From assembly GCF_010183535.1 (NCBI RefSeq), contig NC_071328.1, positions 9,362,001-9,426,000 of the forward strand: a stretch of DNA of 64,000 nt, given 5' to 3'. A model generated the notes under the pieces. The model was not told the DNA's origin, did not search any database, and worked only from the letters and a program-made list of their open reading frames with translations. A program made the translations under genes and the position numbers. Below, piece by piece: positions 40,201-51,265 of this stretch (position 1 is its first letter; every line of letters begins with the position of its first letter). The DNA comes from Caenorhabditis remanei. Lineage: Eukaryota; Nematoda; Chromadorea; Rhabditida; Rhabditidae.

Positions 40201-41948
40201 ATGCAACGTGTCCAACAACTTCGTCCACTTTTACCAAAAGGACATGTCACATATTACAAAGATCAACTTCTGATTGTCAAAGGAGAAAAACAGTTCCTTT
40301 TTGACTCGAATGGAAAGAAATATCTTGACTTCTTCGGAGGAATCGTCACTGTTTCTGTTGGACATTGTCATCCGTGAGTTTTTTATTTTTTTCCTTTCCT
40401 TTTTCTATTTTGCAAATTTATTTCAGAAAAGTAAATGCTGCTCTCACAGAACAAGCTCAAAAACTGTGGCATACCACTTCCATTTATCACACTGAACCAA
40501 TTTATGAATATGCTGAGAAGTTGATCGGAAAGTTCCCGAGCAAGTTGAACGTGAGTGAAGAACACATTTTCAATGATCAATGTTCTATGCTAAGTTTACA
40601 TTTTTATTCAAAACTAAAATAATTTTGAGCTGAGCTGTTTCTGGAATTTTCACAATACGATTCATGATTTTCTCATTTTCTTTCAGTCAGTCTTCTTCGT
40701 GAATTCTGGATCAGAAGCCAATGATTTGGCTCTTGCTCTTGCCCGTAATTATACTGGTCGTTTCGATGTGATCTCAATGAGAAACGGATATCATGGAATG
40801 ACTCAAACTGTCCTTGGAGCTACCAACTTGGGTAATTGGAAACCAGTTTTCCCCCACGGATTCAACATTTTCAAATCTCTCAATGCTGATCCATATCGTG
40901 GAATTTTCGGAGGAAGCAATTGTCGTGATTCTCCAATTCAAGTCAAAAACAGAAAATGTGGTTGTGCTCCAGGAGTCTGTGAGGCATCTGACAAGTACAT
41001 CGAGCAGTTCGAAGAGATGCTTCTTCATGATTTTTCTCATTCATCTGGCCCAGCTGCCTTCTTGATTGAATCAATTCAAGGAGTAGGAGGAACTGTACAG
41101 TATCCACATGGGTAAGTTACAGTACTCTTCAATTCTCATTGAACAATTTCCTCTTGCAGATACCTCAAAAAGTCGTACGAAGCTGTGCAAAAACGTGGCG
41201 GACTTGCCATCGCCGACGAAGTTCAAACCGGTTTCGGACGACTTGGATCACATTTCTGGGGATTTGAATGTTAGTTTTTGAAGTTTTGATTGAGATTCAT
41301 GATGCGAAAAAATTCTGAAGTTAAACTCCACTGGACTAGCCGATAACATTTTCAGCCCAAGACGCTCTACCAGACATGGTCACAATGGCGAAAGGAATTG
41401 GAAATGGATTCCCATTGGGAGCTGTTGTCACCACAAAAGAAATTGCTGATTCATTCAATAAATCGCTATATTTCAACACGTATGGTGGAAATCCATTGGC
41501 TTCAGTTGTCGGAAAAGCTGTTTTGGAAGTTATCGAAGAAGAGAAACTTCAAGAGAATTGTGCCGTTGTTGGAGATTATTTCTTGAAACAATTGGCTGCT
41601 TTGGATGAGAAAGCAATTGGAGATGTCAGAGGAAAGGTATGTCTGAAGGCTGAGAGAACTCAAACATGAATAAGAATTCCAGGGACTAATGATCGGAGTG
41701 GAACTCATTGATGAGCAAGGAAAGCCATTAGCTGCAGCCAAGACTGCCGCCATCTTTGAAGATACAAAGGTAACTAAGTCATGGGAGAATCCCTATCCAA
41801 AATACACTTTCAGAATCATGGACTTCTCATCGGAAAGGGAGGAATTCATGGAAATGTTCTCCGTATCAAACCACCAATGTGTATTACCAAGGAAGATGTT
41901 GATTTTGCTGTTGATATTATTGCCAAATCAATCAAACAATTCAAATAA
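40201..41948 (+). CDS. Class III aminotransferase, alanine-glyoxylate aminotransferase 2 (AGXT2) type
   Basis: PLP enzyme of the ornithine/AGXT2 subgroup, predicted to move amino groups from alanine (or related amines) to glyoxylate or pyruvate. It starts [20 protein letters not shown] (40201). Visible motifs are [12 protein letters not shown] (phosphate cradle), [28 protein letters not shown] (Asp for the pyridine nitrogen) and [12 protein letters not shown] with the Schiff-base lysine, then TYGGNPLAS. It ends [17 protein letters not shown] (stop 41946-41948). Seven exons; about 440 residues, normal for the family. The targeting signal is weak, so mitochondrial location is likely from family knowledge rather than seen. 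The closest C. elegans gene I recall is T09B4.8 on chromosome I. Confidence 0.9.
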
Positions 41949-43273
41949 TTTCATTTCATAGGAACTATTTTTACCTCGATATCATTTCTTGTTTTGTTGT
42001 TTTTCGTTTTTTTTTGAATTTTTTGTCGGGTCCTATGAAACTTTTTATTGAAAACCCTGCTAATATCTAAATCTTTTTCTCAGCACTTGATGCCATCTGA
42101 AATGATTCTTGAGACGGCAGGAGAAAGCACAGAAATTCAAAATACTCAAACTTACATTGATTATGAAATCTTACTTTTAGATCAGGCCGGGGCGAGTGCA
42201 ATATTAGCAATTCAACTGAGCAATATATGCATTCGGCCAAGGCCTGATCTTGATTTTCAGATTGTATCCATTTGAATAGAATAGTAGAGAAATAAGATGA
42301 AATAGAATCCACCTGAAGACTCTGAAGACACTAAATGTCTTCTTCTTCTTTTCCTTCTTACCCTTACAACCAATCAACATCAAAAAATGGGGAGAAAAGG
42401 ACACAGAAACGAGTTTACGTCTTCTGGTACACCAATCCCTGAGACTCCGCCCACTCTCTTATTTCTCTACCGTACTCTCTCTGAATTGAATAGTATCTAA
42501 TTTTAGAAAAAGGTGTCTGGTTTGGTTACATACACACCATTTGAAATGAAAAAGAAATCGTTCGTTCGCTGTGTGATTTGTATGTTCTGTCTGTTCTTCT
42601 GAGAACATTTGAAGGATTGACAGAAGACAGGAGGAAAGGAAGCAGAACTAGAATAATTGAGAATTTGAGAGAAGAAGAAGAAGCTTTTGTTGAGACAAAG
42701 GGAACAGGTGTTCTTCTTTTTATGCAACGGGAAGCATTTGGAGACATTTGTCAAAATTCTCAGAGAAAAAGAATGAAGGATTACTGTAGCAAGGAGACAC
42801 ACGTTCTCATCTCAAAAACGGAAAACTCCTTAATATTAGGAGGAAGTCGTTAACTCTCGTGCTTACTCGTACTAGTTAACAGAGCTCCCAAAACTAAATA
42901 AGGCTGAAAAAGGTACAGTAATCATGTTTTGGAACATCACTTTCATTGTATATGAGAATATTTTCAGAAATTCAGACCCGAATAGGTAAATAAATCTTCT
43001 GTGAAAATACTTACCTGTTAATGAACACAGAACAAAATGAGTAAAGACTCGGAATATGATTCTGACGGAAGCGAATTCGCCAATAAGTACCCTTTTTCTC
43101 GCTCCGCCCACTTCTTTTCTATGTCTCCTTTCACGATGACATAACGAAGGATGAAGCAACTTTTCGCTTTCTATCCCTCCTCCAATGAACCAGTGAACAC
43201 GATTAAGTGACCAAAATGGCCAGCTAACAGGTTGCTATTGCAATCCGCGCTTTCAAAAAATGAAAAAGGAATT
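41949..43273. other. Intergenic stretch with a hairpin
   Basis: About 1.3 kb between the aminotransferase and tRNA-Ile. It holds a 72-bp imperfect hairpin (42179-42250, listed separately). The ORFs at 42.5-42.85 kb on both strands overlap each other and have no splice sites or domains; I call none. Confidence 0.4.
42179..42250. repeat. 72-bp imperfect hairpin (MITE remnant or small-RNA precursor-like)
   Basis: The arms begin AGATCAGGCC and end GGCCTGATCT (10 bp perfect). Pairing continues inward through GGGCGAGTGCAATAT against ATATGCATTCGGCC with a few mismatches, down to a loop near AATTCAACTG. The size matches both a pre-miRNA and a tiny palindromic MITE. No target-site duplication is evident. 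Confidence 0.5.
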
Positions 43274-43347
43274 TGCCGCCAGCAGGGGTCGAACCTGCGA
43301 CCTTGGGCTTATTAGACCCACGCTCTAACCGACTGAGCTATGGCGGC
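43274..43347 (-). tRNA. tRNA-Ile (anticodon AAT)
   Basis: On the minus strand: acceptor stem GCCGCCA/TGGCGGC (7 bp) with discriminator A, TA, D arm GCTCAGTCGGTTAGAGC, anticodon stem TGGGT/GCCCA with loop CTAATAA giving anticodon AAT, and T arm GCAGGTTCGACCCCTGC. 74 nt, no intron, and all invariant positions are present. Confidence 0.95.
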
Positions 43348-45400
43348 ACGGATTCGGAGCAACAAGAAGACATAGATGCTCTCCCAGTTGAAAAAGAGCA
43401 AGCGAAGAGCACAGAACAGTTTGAAAGAAAGTGAGAGTAATAATAAGCGCGTGATGTGTTTAGATCAGTCGATTGACCACCTGGTTTTTGTTTTGTTTTC
43501 GATAATTAGTAACTGAGAAAAAGGGAGAAAATGATGCAACTGTAAATACTGTAAGTCATAAGGTTTTCTTTTTTTTGAAGAAGAAGAAGAAGGAAGAGGA
43601 ACTTACAATAAAAAGTATTACAGAAAAAGGAAAAACTGAATGTTTTCCGCATAAAAAGTGTAATAAGGAATAGATCCGTCAGGTTTCTTCGAGGGTTCGC
43701 CTCAGTTTTTGTATTTTTTTGCAAAACACCGCAGCGATCCTATCTAGATTACGCTGTTGCAGTGTTGCATAAAAAGTGTAAAAATCGTAAAAATTGTGTT
43801 GTTCTGAATGCTAGCAAACAACTTTAAAATGGTCAGACGATGAGAGATCAAATATAAAATTGAGAGTTGTTTGAAATTGGATGTGGTTCTTGAGTTCTGA
43901 TGATTCGGGCTTTCTCACGTTTTCAGATATACAGAGTAGTAGATTGTTTTCACCTCATGAATCGACACCGGTACGAATGAGTTACCATCTGAGCAGCCAT
44001 TTATACGGTAGCCAGTTCTTTCACCAACCGAAGTGTTATTGAACTAAAATTAGCTTTGATAGTTATCGATCATTTAAGAGCGACCCCGCTCTTTCGATTG
44101 ACTCAACCACTTGGTCAAATTCGGAGTTGGTTCAACTCTATACGCATGAACCAAACCAAGGATTATATAATGTGTTATAGTGTTCCATGGGTTCATGCTC
44201 AAAGATGATGTTGTCTAAGATCATCTGATGCAATCTATTTCTGAGATATTCAAGATCTCGAAGACATTTTTCTTTTGTTAATACCTATTAAGGTTCTTTC
44301 AAATCACATTCAAGAAGGCCTTTCTTTGTGCTTTGCCGTAATATTTCTCATGTTCCTTCTCCAAAACCTTCATTTTGTCTTCTTTCTGATGACGTACCAA
44401 CGACCAAAGCTTCTCAATCGCTAAAAATGAAAGATAAATTATGGCAAGTCGATTCGACCTCCACCGTCGGTAGATCTATTTATTATCCGCCTTCTACCTC
44501 CTTTATTCACCCAAACTTTCACCTTTTCCCTTCTCCCATCGTCCGTTTCGATTACATCATCAATGTCGCTTCGTGTCAGTTACGCGGTGGCATTGCTTCT
44601 TCTTCGTCTTTTTCTCTTTCTTCCGATGAGATAACACCTTTGGCGCGCGTCTGCCGCGCGTCAAGGACACGGATCCGATGGCGCCGTGCGGTGGCTAATA
44701 CATAACCAAACCGGTCTGAGGTCTTTTTGAGTCTTTCGTAATCGCAGTACATGCATATCGCTTTTTTTAACATGGTCGTCCGTCCACCAGCACCTTGTGT
44801 CGGAAGAAGAAGAAGCGAAGCGAAGAGAGAAGAAACGAAAGAAATACATAATGCATACCAACACATAAACGATACATGTAACTGGATGTATTTTAGAAAT
44901 AAAAAAAGTAGACAGAGAGAGAGAAAGTGAAAGAGAATAGGATTACAGTCAAGTTGGGAAAATGGTTTATGAAGCCAGATGTTAGAGAGAAAAACAGGAA
45001 AACCGAGTAACGAAGAACAGAAAGAAAAGTTACACAGAGTTAACCTATATACACCGTTATTATTTTTTGTAGGTTAAAAGTTAGCTTCTGACGGAAATTT
45101 TTTGTTCAGACATATGAATCTAAAATGATTCGAAAGAAATCAGATATTCCAGTAACAAAGCGTCACACTTATCGAGCTTCAAGGAAACAAAATACCACAA
45201 ATTCAAACTCAAAACAACATCATTTGTATTCGAAAATCGGATCGAGCATATAAAAAATATCGCTGAATCAATGTAATTTCTCACCAGAAAACTACATTTT
45301 GAGCGTGATCTTCTTCAAATCCATTTGACGTTTTACTCTCTTCAATTCTCATTTCTCTTCTGTTATCTTTCTTTTTCAAATCAAATCATTTCTCATTTCC
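43348..45400. other. Gene-poor stretch upstream of the TTBK-like kinase
   Basis: About 2 kb. It contains a polypurine GAAGAAGAAGAAGAAGG tract near 43578, a small GC-rich palindromic spot (GGCGCGCG...CGCGCG near 44642-44662) and no exon I can support. ORFs near 44.33-44.87 kb on both strands overlap and lack domains. It probably contains the kinase promoter. Confidence 0.35.
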
Positions 45401-47027
45401 ATGTCTGATATTCCACCACCGCCATCAACTCCTCCACCACAAAATGCTCCGATTCCACCAATAACTGGAACACCTCCAGCAGCGGTTGCAGCAGCAGCAG
45501 CAGGAAATGCAGCAGCAGTTTCAGCTCTTCCACAAGCTGTCGTTCCAGAAAAGGACAGATTGCCAAAAGAAGGAGATGAAATTGTCACTGAAACTGGTAG
45601 GGATTTGAGGAGAATTTGTTGGAGAGTAACCACTAGGAAATCGGGCAGATTCAGAAACGCTTATAATTTTTATGCAGCTCATATCCTACAGTGGCCTTTC
45701 ATTACATAATTTACGCTGTCGGATTTCGGTTGATCACAGATTGTATCATATAAATTTTAGGCAAAAAATACAAATTGGGACCAGTTCTTGGTGATGGTGG
45801 CTACGGAACAGTATTCCAATCACAAGATGACGATATCAAAATTGCTGTGAAAACGGAAAAGTTCAGCAAATCTCAGTTGAAAATCGAAATTGTCGTGTTG
45901 AAGGCGGCGATGCAAGCGAATTGTAAACATTTCTGTGAACTTATTGATTGTGTGAGTTGACTAAAATCAAAAGATTGTCATCATATTAACAAGCCAAAAT
46001 GAGGAATTTTTCATATATCAGGGAACAAAACTAAAAGATTTTGACTACATGATGATTACACTTTTGGGGAAAGATTTACACAAACTGAGATGCGAACTAC
46101 CTGAACGTAAATTCACAATCAATACTGCTCTTCGTGTCGGGATTCAGACTTTGAAAGTGAGTTGGAAGTAGGGTACTGTAGGTAACGCTTTCGGTGGAAA
46201 ACTGCTTGATTTCACATGTTCTGTTTCCTTGAATATTTCTAGGCTTGTGAAGAACTCCACCGCATTGGATTCGTCTCCCGTGACGTCAAACCGGGAAATT
46301 TCGCTCCTGGAGTAAAAGCAAATCGTCAGAGTCGCACGATCTTCATGTATGATTTTGGATTGGCACGACGTTATGTGGATAAAAACAATCAAATAATCCC
46401 GTCACGGAAGGAGGTTGGATGGCGTGGAACCACTCGATACGGTAGTCTGAATGCTCACAAAAGACAAGATTTGGGACGAAGAGATGATTTGGAGAGCTGG
46501 TTTTATGGGTTGGTTGAGATGACGAGAGGAACACTTCCATGGAGAAATGTTGTTGGTAAGAGAGGAGGAAATCATGGTGATTTTGATATGTTATCTGAAA
46601 TTTCTCATTGTTTCAATTTGATTTATTTTCAGAAAGAAATCATGTTCAAAGAGCAAAAGAAGCTTCTCGACTGGCTGGGCGGACTCAATTTCTATTCGAA
46701 ACTCCGAGTCAATATGACAAGATTTTCACTCTAATTGATAGTTATACATTCGAATCAGCACCTGATTATAAGCAGATTAACAAGTATTTGGTGGAGGTAA
46801 ATCAGCTGGATCTTAATAGATTTATGAAGAAAATTGATGATTACAGGCTCGGGAAGAGCGCCAACTTCGAGATCGTGAACACTGGGACTGGGAGGATGAA
46901 ACAATCTCGACGACAATGACAACTACACTCACCTCATTCTCAGATAAAGAATTACACGCGAAGGCAGATCAGTACGTTTTGTTCTCTTGATATTTCCAAA
47001 AACCCATTGAATTTCAGATCAAAGTGA
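45401..47027 (+). CDS. Tau-tubulin-kinase-like protein kinase (CK1 group)
   Basis: Serine/threonine kinase of the nematode-expanded TTBK group. It starts MSDIPPPPSTPPPQNAPIPP (45401), with a Pro/Ala-rich lead of about 60 residues. The kinase domain shows LGDGGYGTVF, the lysine in IAVKTE, FVSRDVKPGNFAPG (catalytic Asp and Lys kept; the usual HRD His is Ser), YDFGLARR, and a substrate loop WRGTTRYGSLNAHK typical of CK1/TTBK. The readthrough end near 46919 is not used: a 5' GTAAAT at about 46797 and GATTACAG at 46846 join NKYLVE to AREERQLRDREHWDWEDET, the family's usual tail. A last intron then gives ADQSK, stop 47025-47027. About 370 residues. Expression in testis is common for the group but is only inference here. 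Confidence 0.82.
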
Positions 47028-48030
47028 GTAGGCGAATGAAAAAGAAGAAATAAGTATGTGATATCATCAGAGAGTTCCGTTTCGTCCGTTCCCTTTTTAT
47101 GCTGCTTTAATTAAATTGGGTCTCTCGTTCCCTTGTTCCCAATTACAATTAGCATTCATTCTACCACAAATCATCGAGAGAATAAACTGTCCAAACAATT
47201 CTGAGCATTCATTACATCCACAGAAGACATGACATACTCTTACTGTTTTATTCTTTCTTTCATCACTAACATTTTCTATCAAATCTTGAAAATATGAAGG
47301 TGTGATCTTAAACTCCAATATGATAGTGGTATCGTGTGCGAAACAAAAATACAGGTGTTCGAAAAATTCTTTCGATCTGTCAGTTAAAAAAAAATTAACC
47401 CTGACTTTAAAAATTCAGGTATTATTTAGGGTCAGGATTAGTTGTTTCGCTTCTGTGATACCTAAAATGTGTTGATAGTGCGTCCAACGAGACGAGATCT
47501 CCAATTCCATACAGGTGACAACTTTTATTTTACTTTTTGAAAGTTCTTCTGATTCTAACACCTGCCGCGCACACTCCGATAAAATGAAAAAGTGTCTGGA
47601 CAAAACCAACATCGTAAATTGTGAATGATGCAGCATCAATCAAGTATCTCCTTTGTTTAGTCAGTCAAAACGAAACCGCCATCCATCGAAACCTTATTCT
47701 TATTCCGATTCTTTCTCACTTCTTCCATCATGAACATTCTAGAGGCTGAGACTTTTTCCACGTGTCGTTGGTATTCCGAATCGAGGATTTTATACGAAAA
47801 GGTATGTATTTTTATGATACAAATGAAGTATGTTTATGTTCTGTATTAGTCATGATACACCCATCCATCTCTCTCTTTTTCCCCGCACAAACCGGCTTAC
47901 GTGTTCCTTTTCTCTTGGCATGGGAAGGTCCCGTTCTCTCCAGTCAACGCACTGTTTATACGTGCATGTACGCCTTTTCCGTATGCATTTGACCTCCTTC
48001 CCAACCATACACTATTTGCACAATGAGCCC

Positions 48031-48061
48031 TTCTTCGTCTTCTTCTTCTTCTTCTTCTTCT
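48031..48061. repeat. (TTC)n trinucleotide tract
   Basis: About ten TTC triplets with one TCG interruption, inside the gene-poor stretch. Confidence 0.85.
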
Positions 48062-48340
48062 ACCCAACCAGTGAAAAAGAGGGAGAGAACAACATACATG
48101 AGAAGGAGAAAGAGGTGTACAGCCCCCCTTATTATTACTATGCACAACACAATTCGACAGTCGTTCAAATTTGTTGGAAGAAGGAAAAGAAAAGGAGGAG
48201 AATGAGCTAACGTGCCGAGCGATAGAGACGAGATATACGTGTTTGTATTGTTTGGAATCGGACGATTCGGAAGAGAATAAAACGGAGGGAAATAGGGTGT
48301 TAGGTGTTAGAGGTAATTAGAGGATTGAAATGGTTTGAAT

Positions 48341-48421
48341 CAGGGTTGGGAAATTCCGGGCTGGCCCGGGCCGGGCTGACAGAAATTTTTTGCCGGCCCG
48401 GCCCGGAATTTCCCAACCCTG
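48341..48421. mobile_element. hAT-type MITE with 8-bp target-site duplication
   Basis: An 81-bp element with terminal inverted repeats CAGGGTTGGGAAATTCCGGG / CCCGGAATTTCCCAACCCTG; the arms pair nearly to the centre through GGCCCGGGCCGGGC. It is flanked on both sides by GTTTGAAT (48333-48340 and 48422-48429). CAGGG ends and an 8-bp duplication are the hallmarks of hAT transposons. It is non-coding and far too small to move by itself. The perfect duplication and arms suggest recent insertion. Confidence 0.92.
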
Positions 48422-51056
48422 GTTTGAATAGAGCCAACAGACGTGTCTTGTTTTGATGGTTGACCTGAAAAACAAAGTTAGATTTCAAAAAGAAGATTTA
48501 AAAAAGGAAAAAGGCAGATACCAGAATCTCAGTCTAGAAAATGTAATCACCCCTCAGGGATTAATTGTATCCGCTGACCTTACTACGTTAATTAGTTAAT
48601 ATAACTTATCCATTAGGTTTCAACTGATTGCAAATTGTGATAAAGACGCCGGAAAGAATACGGATACAATAACTTTAGAGGATGTTTTATAGTTTCTGGG
48701 TCTATTTTATTGCTTCGCAAAGTTATGTCACTGAGAGTCAGGCGGAGTTTATTGGTGATGGTTTGGTTGTCCTCCCGTCCTCCAGAAATCCATACAATAC
48801 GAGTTGCTTCTCCAGCCTTTTTTCGATGAATTTTCTAACTACTTGCCTTGAGAAATGAGTTCCATCTTCTCACTGCTTACTCCTCCGTTTTTCTCTCTTC
48901 GAATAACCAAACCTATAGTAACTCCAAGTAAAACAAACAATGCTTCACAGTGCTCTCCGAGCCATTTGAAAGTTTATTTTTTGAGTGGTATCACGTGTCA
49001 AGTTCATCCCTTCTTCAGCCCTCCTGCCACTCCCGTTTCTTTTCCGTACTTGGCTCAGTTTTCCTTCCGTTTCCGCCTCCAGATTTGTATCATTTAATTT
49101 TATAATCAATTATTGATATGATATGTTCCCGAAGACGCAGACAAACAATGTCAATTGTAAGAACACTGTCTATATCTTTCTCTCTTTTCTTCGTGTGTCC
49201 ATCCCCTTCTTCTTCACTCTCTCGATATATCTATCTTATAGTTCATATTATGCGAGAACGCGTGTTTTGCCACTCCATGATTCTCTTCGCTTGCAGATTC
49301 TTTGAAATTGTTTCTTTTGTTTTCTTTCTTTGTCCAAGAATTCATTTCTCTTCCAGGTGTTTTAAAGTGAAATTCAGATTGATGGGTACGGTCTCTCTGC
49401 TATAAACTGATATTTTGAACCCAAGTGTTCATATGTTCGTGCTTACTTCATCCAATTGTTTTCTATTAAAGAATACTACGTTTGTATTATCCCAAGAAAA
49501 ATATAAAGACTGGCCCGGTTATTTTCCGAACAAAACCTCTTCTAGAACAAGTTCAGCGAAGTTTTCGATTGTTGTTAGCCATTTTTTGAAATTCCAGAAA
49601 ATTCGTTTTTTAGACATTTTCAGATTCCAGAACCATATTTATTCAGAGCATTCATTTCTCAACGAATAAACTTCCAACTCGTATCGTTTACAAATTGTGA
49701 CTTACATCTTTTACTTTTTCGTTCTAAATGTTTACTTTCTGTCTCCTGACATACTCCTTCCAAACTGACCATAATTTTGACCACCATCCACTATTACTCT
49801 CCTTTTGTGCAACACATTATCTTGTTCGTCTTACTGATAAACAAAAGTTTTTATTAACAACATGAAAGCGTCATAAATGGGTTTATAGTACATTTGTAGT
49901 GACGGGAATCAACTTTAGACGAATGAGAGTTGAGAGTAAGAAGAAATTCCTAGGTTCAATTGGATTCTAGGTAAATAGAAATCTCCAATTCCGCGTGTTT
50001 CTTAACACAAGTCCAGGCAATCGGTCTGAAACCTGAAAAGTCAAAACTCAAAACTCAAAACTCTGAAGAGACCGTGAAAATGATGTTTTTTTTTAACGTT
50101 TAGTTTTCTGGTTTCGTTTTGTCAAATTTCAGTTCTCTCTCTCTCTTTCCCTTTTTCCGTTCGAATTTTACAACTCTCTCTTTGTTTTTTTATTCCATCT
50201 CGCTACTTTCTACATTTTTTGTTTCATTCTCATTCATATTTCTTCAGTTTCGCATTTTCCGGTGTGTTCTACAGTGACTCATAGCCTCTATTTCACTAAG
50301 TTTTGGGAATTCGTCATCGAGATTCCATTGTTTTAAAACGGAGTATTTTAGAACTTCAACTGTTGGGTTCAGCTTGAATCGAGTTGTCAAATTTGGGGAA
50401 TGTTGCTATAGAAACAAGAGTTTTGAGTTTAGATTTCATGTCAGGATTAAAATTTTCCAAAGCAACAACTCACATCACGGACTTTGTGAATCCTAGTGCC
50501 TAAAGATGTAGAGTCACCCAGAATGCTCTCTGCCCTTTCCCGTATTCCTACCTCTTCTTCTCCTTTTCCACCCCTCTCAATCTACGGACTCTCATATTCT
50601 CCATCTCTCATCTCATTCCTTCCATTTCTCTCTTCTATTCCTCCGGACTATTTGACAAAAACCATACGTAAGGTTCGACTCGTCACCTCTATCTCTCTTC
50701 CATTTCCCACCAATTCCTCTACCTTTTCCCTCCAAGAGTTGTGGATGCACTCCACACCTGTTCATTCCATTTCTCATCTTCTCTTCATCTTCTACACTCT
50801 CTCATCCAACTACCTTTCCTACTTTTTAACCCCTACCTAAATAGTGTTACGATCGAGGAGAGATCAGACACCTCCTCCGCCAACACCACCATTGTCGATG
50901 CCTTGTCCTCGCTTTCCGCACCACCAACCCATTGCACCATCTCTCTCTCTCTACCGACACAGGCCACGCCCATTTGGCACTGTGCCAAGTGGCACAGACA
51001 CTGCTATTCTTCTCCGACATTTACACACACAGACAGACACAGAGAAATAGGAAAAC

Positions 51057-51073
51057 AGAGAGAGAGAGAGAGA
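51057..51073. repeat. (AG)n dinucleotide tract
   Basis: About eight AG units on the plus strand in the gene-poor stretch. Confidence 0.8.
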
Positions 51074-51265
51074 TGATGTACTGTTGTATTTGTGTGCACC
51101 ATGGTGTCTCCTTTTTCGCTTTATTCCTCTTTCTTTTTTGGTTTCCAATGCTTCGATCTCTCTGTTCCGAGTTTTTTGATTTCTTAATTAAAAGTTTGAA
51201 ATTTTCAGAATCATCAAACTCGTCCAAACGAACCTTCCGGATACCCAATCCTCGAGCAACTAGAA

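Larger units (their letters stand above)
47028..51265. other. Long gene-poor stretch with simple repeats and a MITE
   Basis: About 4.2 kb with no exon I can support on either strand. It contains a (TTC)n tract, a 81-bp hAT-type MITE, C/T-rich runs (50.1-50.3 and 50.5-51.0 kb) and an (AG)n tract. Several ORFs of 60-167 codons are built from these C/T-rich runs and look like composition artefacts. It may hold the distal promoter or unannotated 5'UTR of the AT-hook membrane protein gene. Confidence 0.45.

Noticed and set aside
45376..45633. Gly/Ala-rich minus-strand ORF
   Set aside because: It is antisense to the Pro/Ala-rich start of the TTBK-like kinase.
46797..46919. Readthrough end of the TTBK-like ORF (RMKQSRRQ)
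   Set aside because: A GTAAAT donor and GATTACAG acceptor restore the typical REERQLRDREHWDWEDE tail, so this stretch is mostly intron plus a wrong frame.
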